Source: an uncultured Bacteroidota bacterium
GTDB lineage: Bacteria; Bacteroidota; Bacteroidia; Bacteroidales; P3
Assembly: GCA_900545215.1 (NCBI GenBank)
Contig: UQXW01000068.1
Span: 1 to 8,060, forward strand
DNA length: 8,060 nucleotides
Direction: 5' to 3'
Shown: positions 1 through 5,290 of the stretch, piece by piece
Position numbering within the stretch: the stretch's first letter is position 1
Layout: each line of letters begins with the position of its first letter
Translations under genes and position numbers: made by a program
The notes under the pieces: model-generated
Database searches by the model: none
The model's input: only the letters and a program-made list of their open reading frames with translations
Told to the model about the DNA's origin: nothing

Positions 1-30
1 CCCGCTCCCAAGATATAAAGAATTTGATGA

Positions 31-60
31 AACGCCGAAAGAAAAAATTCTTTCGGCGTT
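31..60. terminator. Perfect 13-bp hairpin, possible terminator
   Basis: Arm AACGCCGAAAGAA (31-43) pairs without mismatch to TTCTTTCGGCGTT (48-60) around an AAAA loop. It is followed on the plus strand by the moderately T-rich TAGTTTCTTCT, so it could end transcription of a gene lying left of the window. Each arm is also a copy of a 14-mer repeated elsewhere in the window, so a repeat-element origin is an equal possibility. Whether it terminates transcription is inferred from shape only. Confidence 0.45.
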
Positions 61-83
61 TAGTTTCTTCTACAACGGCGTTT
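48..83 (+). repeat. Intergenic repeat copy 1 (TTCTTTCGGCGTTT...ACGGCGTTT)
   Basis: The block starts with the exact 14-mer TTCTTTCGGCGTTT (48-61), continues with a TTTC segment, and ends with AACGGCGTTT (74-83). The same arrangement occurs at 3494-3528 on the plus strand and, with a changed second half, at 8014-7978 on the minus strand. The start of this copy is 243 bases before the ATG of the acyl-CoA dehydrogenase gene. Its 14-mer is the right arm of the perfect hairpin at 31-60; the left arm is an inverted fourth copy (43 to 30). Confidence 0.6.
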
Positions 84-214
84 GAATTTTGCAATATGGG
101 GTTTATGCAAAGCAAAGTTGCGAAAAGGTTGTTTTTTCTCCGCTTTACCCCTACCCTTCCTTGCAGGTAATGCCTCCGAAAAGGAGTGAAACATTCGGTT
201 TTCGTTTTTGTTCA

Positions 215-244
215 TCTGCAAATCGTGTTTTTTTCGTACATTTG
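215..244 (+). promoter_or_regulatory. Bacteroides-type promoter of the acd-etfBA operon
   Basis: TACATTTG at 237-244 matches the Bacteroidota -7 consensus TAnnTTTG at every fixed position. The upstream -33 element is weaker: TCTG at 215-218 lies 18 bases before the box, and a better TTTG at 207-210 is probably too far away. Transcription would begin near position 250, leaving a leader of about 40 bases before the ATG at 291. No other perfect -7 box was found ahead of this gene or between it and etfB, so one promoter may serve all three genes. Confidence 0.6.
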
Positions 245-290
245 CAGTTTAGAATTTGACAAGAGAGCAAAAAATAAACATTGACAAGAT

Positions 291-1430
291 ATGGATTTCA
301 GTCTAACAAAACAAGAAGAGTTGTTCTTGCAGATGATAAGGGAGTTTGCACAGAACGAAGTGAAGCCTTTGGCGGCGGAAATTGATGAAGAGGAGCGTTT
401 TCCTATGGAGACGGTGGAAAAGATGAGAAAGATAGGTTTGATGGGCATTCCTGTTCCGAAAGAGTATGGCGGACAAGGAGGTACAAATCAAATGTACACG
501 ATGGCGGTTGAGGAATTGTCGAGAGTGTGTGCCACAACGGGTGTTGTCGTTTCCGCTCATACTTCTTTGTGTATTGCTCCCATAATGGAGAACGGTACGG
601 AGGAGCAAAAACAGAAATATATTCCCAAGTTGGCAAGCGGAGAATGGATTGGTGCATTCGGTTTGACCGAGCCTAATGCCGGTACCGACGCTGCAATGCA
701 ACAAACCACTGCCGTAGAGGACGGAGACAGCTACATATTGAACGGAAGCAAGATTTTCATCACCAATGCGGGCTATGCTCATGTGTATGTCATCTTTGCA
801 ATGACGGATAAGAGCCTCGGCAATAAGGGTATCACTGCGTTCATAGTCGAAAAAGGCACTCTGGGCTTCACCATCGGCAAGAAAGAGAAAAAACTCGGTA
901 TCCGTGGTTCTGCAACCTGCGAATTGATATTCGAGAATTGCCGCATACCTAAGGAAAATCTTTTGGGCAAGGTAGGCAAAGGCTTTGTCATTGCCATGAA
1001 AACTTTGGACGGCGGTCGTATAGGTATAGCTTCGCAGGCTCTCGGCATAGCTCAAGGTGCCATGGACGAGACTGTGAAATACACAAAGGAGAGAAAGCAG
1101 TTCGGACGTTCCATCGCACAATTCCAAAACACCCAATTCCAGTTGGCGGAAATGGAAACGAATGTGAACGCAGCCCGTTTCCTTGTTCGCAGTGCCGCTT
1201 ACAGAAAAGATAAAGGACTTCCTTATTCCAAAGATGCAGCAATGGCGAAGTTGTTTGCCGCACAAACAGCCATGGAAGTAACCACCAAGGCGGTTCAGTT
1301 GCACGGCGGTTACGGTTATACAAGGGAATACCCTGTGGAAAGAATGATGAGAGATGCCAAAATCACCGAGATATACGAGGGAACAAGCGAGGTTCAACGT
1401 ATGGTCATAGGAGCGTCTTTGTTGAAGTAA
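291..1430 (+). CDS. bcd: Short-chain acyl-CoA dehydrogenase (butyryl-CoA dehydrogenase type)
   Basis: This 379-residue cytoplasmic flavoprotein belongs to the acyl-CoA dehydrogenase family and has the usual full length. Visible landmarks are the first family signature (GAFGLTEPNAGTDA, residues 121-134), the flavin-contact motif RKQFG (268-272), the second signature starting at QLHGGYGYTREYP (336-348), and IYEGTSEVQ (361-369), whose Glu363 is the expected catalytic base. These features are those of short-chain/butyryl-CoA dehydrogenases. With etfB and etfA directly downstream, the likely reaction is crotonyl-CoA plus reductant to butyryl-CoA, as in butyrate fermentation, rather than beta-oxidation. 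Another short or branched acyl-CoA substrate cannot be ruled out by reading alone. The start ATG sits after an A-rich stretch 46 bases beyond the -7 promoter box. It is the first gene of a three-gene unit and is separated from etfB by 103 structured bases. Confidence 0.93.
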   Translation: MDFSLTKQEELFLQMIREFAQNEVKPLAAEIDEEERFPMETVEKMRKIGLMGIPVPKEYGGQGGTNQMYTMAVEELSRVCATTGVVVSAHTSLCIAPIMENGTEEQKQKYIPKLASGEWIGAFGLTEPNAGTDAAMQQTTAVEDGDSYILNGSKIFITNAGYAHVYVIFAMTDKSLGNKGITAFIVEKGTLGFTIGKKEKKLGIRGSATCELIFENCRIPKENLLGKVGKGFVIAMKTLDGGRIGIASQALGIAQGAMDETVKYTKERKQFGRSIAQFQNTQFQLAEMETNVNAARFLVRSAAYRKDKGLPYSKDAAMAKLFAAQTAMEVTTKAVQLHGGYGYTREYPVERMMRDAKITEIYEGTSEVQRMVIGASLLK

Positions 1431-1440
1431 AGAATAAAGG

Positions 1441-1498
1441 TCTCTTTCCTCCGGCGATGAAAGCGAAAGGAGGTTTTCGCAGAAGGAAAGAGGGAGAC
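1441..1498 (+). promoter_or_regulatory. Two-tier stem-loop between acd and etfB
   Basis: CTCTTTCCT (1442-1450) pairs perfectly with AGGAAAGAG (1484-1492), and GTCTC at 1440-1444 can alternatively use GAGAC at 1494-1498. Inside this outer stem is a perfect 6-bp hairpin, GCGAAA (1463-1468) with TTTCGC (1475-1480), with GGAGGT in the loop. That loop can instead pair with CCTCC at 1448-1452. No T run follows, so it is unlikely to be a simple terminator. A role in mRNA processing, stability or gene-to-gene balance is an inference. Confidence 0.45.
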
Positions 1499-1533
1499 GA
1501 TATAATAAGGTAATAAAACATCAGAAATAAGAA

Positions 1534-2319
1534 ATGAAAATAGTAGTTTGTATCAAGCAGGTTCCCGATACAACCGAGGTAAAACTCGATCCGAAGACGG
1601 GAACCCTAATCAGAGACGGCATTCCTTCCATAATGAACCCCGATGACAAAGGCGGTTTGGAGTATGCACTTCAATTGAAGGACGAATACGGTGCAGAGGT
1701 TACGGTCATAACCATGGGACCTCCGCAAGCGGATGCCGTTTTGAGGGAAGCCTTTGCGATGGGTGCCGACAGAGCCATTCTTTTGACCAGTCGCAAGTTT
1801 GCAGGTGCCGATACGCTTGCAACCTCCAACGCTTTGGCAGGAGCTTTGAAGGTATTGGATTTCGATTTGGTGCTTGCCGGTCGTCAGGCAATAGATGGCG
1901 ACACCGCCCAAGTGGGTCCGCAAATTGCAGAACACTTGGGTATTCCTCAGGTAAGCTACTTGGAGGACTTGAAGTTCGACGGAAAGAAAACGCTCCGCAT
2001 AAAGAAACAATTGGAGGACGGTTATCAAATCGTCGAAGTGGACACCCCTTGTCTTCTTACATGCTTGGCGTCTGCCGTGAAGCCTCGTTACATGAGCGTA
2101 AGCGGCATCATGGAGGCTTGGAACAAAGAAGTGGAGATTTGGGATACCGATAAAATCGATGTTGCAGAAGAGAAACTCGGTTTGAAGGGTTCTCCTACAA
2201 AGGTGAAGAAGGCAGGTGCAAAGGAAATGAAGACTGCCGGAGTTGTAAAGGACGGTTTGTCTGCCGAGGAAGCGGCCGATGCAATCATCGAGAAATTGAA
2301 AGAAAAATTCATCATCTAA
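1534..2319 (+). CDS. etfB: Electron transfer flavoprotein subunit beta, bifurcating type
   Basis: This 261-residue protein is the small subunit of the soluble EtfAB heterodimer, which carries electrons for the neighbouring acyl-CoA dehydrogenase. The N-terminus (MKIVVCIKQVPDT) is the standard EtfB opening. Residues 156-176, from IKKQLEDGYQ to CLLT, fit the EtfB family signature. Residues 116-129 read GRQAIDGDTAQVGP, the FAD/nucleotide-binding segment found in clostridial Bcd-linked Etf; non-bifurcating mitochondrial-type EtfB differs here. By analogy the complex would oxidise NADH and split electrons between crotonyl-CoA and ferredoxin. That activity is inferred from the motif and gene order, not shown. 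The Lys-rich C-terminal part (about 218-261) matches the arm that wraps EtfA in known structures. The stop is 14 bases from the etfA ATG, which implies co-transcription. Confidence 0.93.
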   Translation: MKIVVCIKQVPDTTEVKLDPKTGTLIRDGIPSIMNPDDKGGLEYALQLKDEYGAEVTVITMGPPQADAVLREAFAMGADRAILLTSRKFAGADTLATSNALAGALKVLDFDLVLAGRQAIDGDTAQVGPQIAEHLGIPQVSYLEDLKFDGKKTLRIKKQLEDGYQIVEVDTPCLLTCLASAVKPRYMSVSGIMEAWNKEVEIWDTDKIDVAEEKLGLKGSPTKVKKAGAKEMKTAGVVKDGLSAEEAADAIIEKLKEKFII

Positions 2320-2333
2320 AAACCAAGAAAGAA

Positions 2334-3335
2334 ATGGATAAATCACAATATAAAAACGTCTTTGTCTTCTGCGAACAAAGGGAAGGCAAATTGCAGAACG
2401 TAGCATTGGAACTCTTGGGCAAAGCCCACGATTTGGCGAAGGACTTGAGCCAAGAGGTTTATGCAATGTTGTTAGGTCATAACGTGAAAGGTCTTGCACA
2501 GGATTTGATTGCCCACGGTGCAGACAAGGTATTGGTCGTAGATGATGAGAGTTTGAAGGACTATACCACCGAACCATACGCTCAGGCTGTTTATCAAATC
2601 GTCTGCGAGCAAAAACCGTCGATTGTTTTGATAGGTGCGACAACCATAGGCAGGGACTTGGGTCCTCGTTTGTCTGCAAGAATCACTACAGGTCTGACTG
2701 CGGATTGTACGAAATTGGAAATATCCGAGGAAAAAGAACTTTGGTCAACCCGTCCTGCTTTCGGCGGTAACCTTATGGCTACCATCGTTTGTCCCGATCA
2801 CCGTCCGCAAATGAGTACGGTGCGTCCCGGCGTGATGAAAGCAATGCCTGCCGATGCTTCTCGCAAAGGTGAGATAATAGATTACAAAATCGACTTCGAC
2901 AGAAGCAAATTCCGTGTCAAGGTTATTGAGACAGTGAAGAAGACGGACAGCATGGTGGATATTTCAGAGGCGAAGATATTGGTATCCGGAGGCAGAGGTT
3001 GCGGTTCTAAGGAGAACTTCCAAAAGTTGGAAAACCTTGCAAAGGTTCTCAAAGGCGAGGTTGCAGCATCGAGAGCCTGTGTAGATGCAGGCGTTGTCGG
3101 ACACGAAAGGCAGGTAGGTCAAACGGGTAAGACCGTAAGACCGGAACTTTACTTGGCATGCGGTATTTCCGGAGCCATACAACACCTTGCCGGTATGGAA
3201 GAGAGCGAATTGATAATCGCAATAAACAAAGACAAATTCGCTCCGATAATGTCGGTTGCGGATTTGGGCATTGTGGGCGATGCGAACCAAATCGTTCCAA
3301 TCCTTACGGAGAAATTAAAAACCATTGTAAAATAA
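2334..3335 (+). CDS. etfA: Electron transfer flavoprotein subunit alpha
   Basis: This 333-residue partner of EtfB binds FAD in its C-terminal half. The N-terminal domain (about 1-200) starts KNVFVFCEQREGKL, as is normal for EtfA. The FAD domain shows SGGRGCGSKENF (218-229), SRACVDAGVVGHERQVGQTG (246-265) with the Q-T-G flavin contact, and the EtfA signature beginning LYLACGISGAIQHLAGM (272-288) and running to about residue 300. All expected blocks are present and the length is usual for compact bacterial EtfA without an added ferredoxin domain. It lies 14 bases after etfB and is the last gene of the unit: a strong terminator follows within 25 bases of the stop. The gene order dehydrogenase-etfB-etfA is the one known from butyrate-forming bacteria. 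Confidence 0.94.
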   Translation: MDKSQYKNVFVFCEQREGKLQNVALELLGKAHDLAKDLSQEVYAMLLGHNVKGLAQDLIAHGADKVLVVDDESLKDYTTEPYAQAVYQIVCEQKPSIVLIGATTIGRDLGPRLSARITTGLTADCTKLEISEEKELWSTRPAFGGNLMATIVCPDHRPQMSTVRPGVMKAMPADASRKGEIIDYKIDFDRSKFRVKVIETVKKTDSMVDISEAKILVSGGRGCGSKENFQKLENLAKVLKGEVAASRACVDAGVVGHERQVGQTGKTVRPELYLACGISGAIQHLAGMEESELIIAINKDKFAPIMSVADLGIVGDANQIVPILTEKLKTIVK

Positions 3336-3357
3336 GCGGATTTCACAACAAGTGAAA

Positions 3358-3400
3358 GAGGACGATTTTCCGACTGTCGGAAGGTCGTCCTCACTTTTTT
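3358..3400 (+). terminator. Strong intrinsic terminator of the acd-etfBA operon
   Basis: GAGGACGATTTTCCGA (3358-3373) pairs with TCGGAAGGTCGTCCTC (3377-3392) over 16 base pairs, two of them G-U, with a three-base CTG loop. It is followed after AC by six T residues (3395-3400). It starts 22 bases after the etfA stop codon, the normal place for a Rho-independent terminator. Confidence 0.9.
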
Positions 3401-3452
3401 AACCCGACGCAACCCAATCACGCCGATAACAAGACACCGCTTCGGTCATCAT

Positions 3453-3508
3453 AAAACGCCGCTTTACGCTCGACGAAACGGCGGAATAATTTTTTCTTTC
3501 GGCGTTTT
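3453..3508 (+). repeat. Overlapping inverted repeats with alternative pairings
   Basis: AAAACGCCG (3453-3461) can pair perfectly with CGGCGTTTT (3500-3508). Alternatively CGCCG plus TTT (3457-3465, one-base C bulge) pairs with AAACGGCG (3476-3483) over a 10-base loop. The two structures exclude each other, and a third partner, CGGCGTTT, lies at 3521-3528. The region is beyond the operon terminator, so a second terminator is not obviously needed. Function unknown. Confidence 0.4.
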
Positions 3509-3528
3509 AATTTCGTGTAACGGCGTTT
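3494..3528 (+). repeat. Intergenic repeat copy 2
   Basis: TTCTTTCGGCGTTT (3494-3507) is identical to copy 1 and is followed by TAATTTCGTGTA and then ACGGCGTTT (3520-3528). The order, spacing and orientation are nearly the same as in copy 1. Its start lies 245 bases before the preferred ATG (3739) of the next gene. It lies about 95 bases past a complete terminator, so it is not needed to end the upstream operon. Confidence 0.6.
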
Positions 3529-3738
3529 GGAAAATCACGTTCCATTTTTGCATTCATCCTTGCACATAGTCATCGGACAGCTTATACCATATCGACTTGA
3601 CAAACAAAGCAAAATGCGGAATATTCAAGAATTCTTACACGCCTCGATCGGATATACGATTTTTCAACTGCCATGTAAACCAAATTTGTCTTTCAGGCGT
3701 TATCATTGGACTTGATGACATTTTGCAAAAACAGAAAT

Positions 3739-5208
3739 ATGAAAAAACTTCTGCTTTTCTTCCTTCTTCTCACGGGCGTTTTCGTTCGTGTAGAGGCTCA
3801 GCACGTTCTCTTTCCCGAAGAGGCGGGACGTCAATACATAAGCGACAGTCTTTTTATTCCCAAAAAGAAACCTTTTCTTGCTGCTGCGGAGGTGTTTGCC
3901 ACCAATACTTTTGTTTGGAGTTTCAATAAAGCGGTGTTGAATGCGGATTTTGCCCAAATAAGTTGGAGTTCTTGGAAGACGAACCTTTCTTCTTTTCCGG
4001 TGTGGGACACGGATAAGTTCTCGACCAACCTTTTCGCTCACCCCTATCACGGCGGTTTGTACTTCAATGCGGCTCGTTCCAACGGTATGTCCTTTTGGGA
4101 GAGCGTGCCTTTCTCCTTCGGCGGCAGTCTGATGTGGGAATATTTCGGTGAGAACGAGTTGCCGTCCATCAATGACCTTTATGCCACGACGCTCGGCGGT
4201 ATGTGTCTCGGCGAGATAACTTTTCGTTTGTCGGATTTGTTCGTGGATAACAGTTCCACGGGCTGGGAAAGGTTTTCAAGGGAATTTCTTATTGCCTGCA
4301 TTTCGCCCGTAAGGGGCGTAAACCGCCTGTTGAACGGACAGAGTTGGAAAAGGAACGCATCGAAAGGCAGAGAGTTGCCGAGCGTTCCGATTTATTTCAA
4401 CGTCTTTGCCGGAGGCAGATTTCTGGCGGAGTATGACGATTCTAAGAACGGGGAGTTGAGTACTCACATAGGCGTAAACCTCATCTACGGTGAGCCGTTC
4501 AGGGATTCATACGACGAATACTATAAACCATACGAATGGTTTACGCTCAACATAGGGGCGGATTTGTTCTCTAATCAACCCTTGTTCACGCAGGTGAATG
4601 TGATCGGTATCCTTTGGGGTAAGAACATAGACAACAGCGAGAAGTATTCGCTTACTCTCGGAGCTTTTCAGCACTTCGATTTTTACGATTCCCAAATAAA
4701 GAACGGCGATGGCGAGAAGTTCTCGCCCTATCGGATTTCGGAAGCCGCCGCATTCGGCATCGGCAGTTTGTTCGTAAGAAGATACAATCTTTGGAACAAG
4801 CCGCTCATCTTCCGTTCCACAGGCTATGTGAACGGCATTGTTCTCGGTGGAAACACGACCGACCATTATTTCAACAACGAAAGGGATTACAACCTCGGCA
4901 GCGGTTTCAGCATAAAGCTGTATGCAGGAGCTACATACAAGGGTCGGTGGAGCTTTGATTTGAGTGCGGAACACTTCTACCTATATACATGGAGGAATAC
5001 TTCACAGGGCAGGATAAACAACTCGCAAGGCGATGCGGGACACTCCCACCTGACGGTGCTTTCGCCATACATAACTTATCACTCGGGTAAGAAATGGAAC
5101 ATTACGCTCAGAAACAGGCATTTTATACGCAGCACATATTACAAATACTACCCTAACGTTCGATTTTCCACCACCGATTTCGTCATAACATTGGGATATA
5201 CTTTATAA
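3739..5208 (+). CDS. DUF3943 family outer-membrane protein of unknown function
   Basis: This 489-residue exported protein begins MKKLLLFFLLLTGVFVRVEA|Q, a clear type I signal peptide with likely cleavage after Ala20. That is why the ATG at 3739 is chosen over a TTG at 3706 and an ATG at 3715, which would put hydrophilic residues first. Residues about 60-205 look like the DUF3943 domain. The most recognisable block is NLFAHPYHGGLYFNAARSNG (97-116), then GGSLMWEYFGE (128-138), PSINDL (142-147) and TTLGGMCLGE (150-159). The second half alternates aromatic and polar residues in repeated short strands, as in an outer-membrane beta barrel, and ends NVRFSTTDFVITLGYTL. No catalytic or ligand-binding motif is recognised, and the biological role of the family is not known to me. 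It is transcribed alone and converges with the next gene across 82 bases. Confidence 0.8.
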   Translation: MKKLLLFFLLLTGVFVRVEAQHVLFPEEAGRQYISDSLFIPKKKPFLAAAEVFATNTFVWSFNKAVLNADFAQISWSSWKTNLSSFPVWDTDKFSTNLFAHPYHGGLYFNAARSNGMSFWESVPFSFGGSLMWEYFGENELPSINDLYATTLGGMCLGEITFRLSDLFVDNSSTGWERFSREFLIACISPVRGVNRLLNGQSWKRNASKGRELPSVPIYFNVFAGGRFLAEYDDSKNGELSTHIGVNLIYGEPFRDSYDEYYKPYEWFTLNIGADLFSNQPLFTQVNVIGILWGKNIDNSEKYSLTLGAFQHFDFYDSQIKNGDGEKFSPYRISEAAAFGIGSLFVRRYNLWNKPLIFRSTGYVNGIVLGGNTTDHYFNNERDYNLGSGFSIKLYAGATYKGRWSFDLSAEHFYLYTWRNTSQGRINNSQGDAGHSHLTVLSPYITYHSGKKWNITLRNRHFIRSTYYKYYPNVRFSTTDFVITLGYTL

Positions 5209-5290
5209 TTCAAGCCTCAAGGCTTTGTGCAACAGCCATTGCCGCTTACGCAGTTCCAATAACTCACAGAGAAAGAGGGCTTGCTATTTC
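5209..5290. terminator. Short convergent gap with a weak hairpin
   Basis: The 82 bases between the two convergent genes contain AAGCC (5212-5216) and GGCTT (5221-5225) around a TCAA loop, directly after the DUF3943 stop. The stem is only 5 bp and there is no good T run in either direction. It may act as a weak bidirectional terminator, but the sequence does not prove one. Confidence 0.25.

Larger units (their letters stand above)
1..290. other. Non-coding leader region before the acd-etfBA operon
   Basis: No convincing gene is visible in this stretch. It holds a perfect 13-bp hairpin (31-60), a repeat block (48-83) and a Bacteroides-type promoter near 237-244. The rest is AT-rich with several T runs (for example near 131-136 and 228-234). 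The left edge may be the tail of a transcription unit that enters from outside the window; no stop codon or gene end can be tied to it. Confidence 0.6.
3336..3738. other. 403-base non-coding region between etfA and the DUF3943 gene
   Basis: This region contains the operon terminator (3358-3400), a small ACCG/CGGT hairpin (near 3437-3447), a group of CGCCG/CGGCG inverted repeats (3453-3483) and the second intergenic repeat block (3494-3528). The remaining 210 bases are AT-rich. Short reading frames here lack family resemblance and start-site context. Near-matches to the Bacteroidota -7 box occur at 3508-3515 (TAATTTCG), 3543-3550 (CATTTTTG) and 3701-3708 (TATCATTG), each with one mismatch. None has a correctly spaced -33 element, so the promoter of the next gene is not assigned. 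Confidence 0.55.

Noticed and set aside
303..1397. A 364-codon open frame on the minus strand across almost the whole dehydrogenase gene
   Set aside because: The plus-strand protein has complete family signatures. The antisense translation is rich in Cys, His, Leu and Arg with no domain resemblance, as expected when codon bias of the real gene avoids stops on the other strand.
1606..2679. A 357-codon minus-strand frame spanning etfB and the start of etfA
   Set aside because: It runs antisense through two well-identified genes and their gap. Its composition is not protein-like and no start context supports it.
3597..3625. TTGACA followed 17 bases later by AATATT, resembling an E. coli sigma-70 promoter
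   Set aside because: Other signals indicate Bacteroidota, whose housekeeping sigma factor uses TTTG and TAnnTTTG, so this match is probably chance.
3527..3929. Small plus-strand frames in the etfA-DUF3943 gap (3527-3715 and 3597-3929)
   Set aside because: They show no family features, and the second overlaps the signal peptide region of the DUF3943 gene in another frame.
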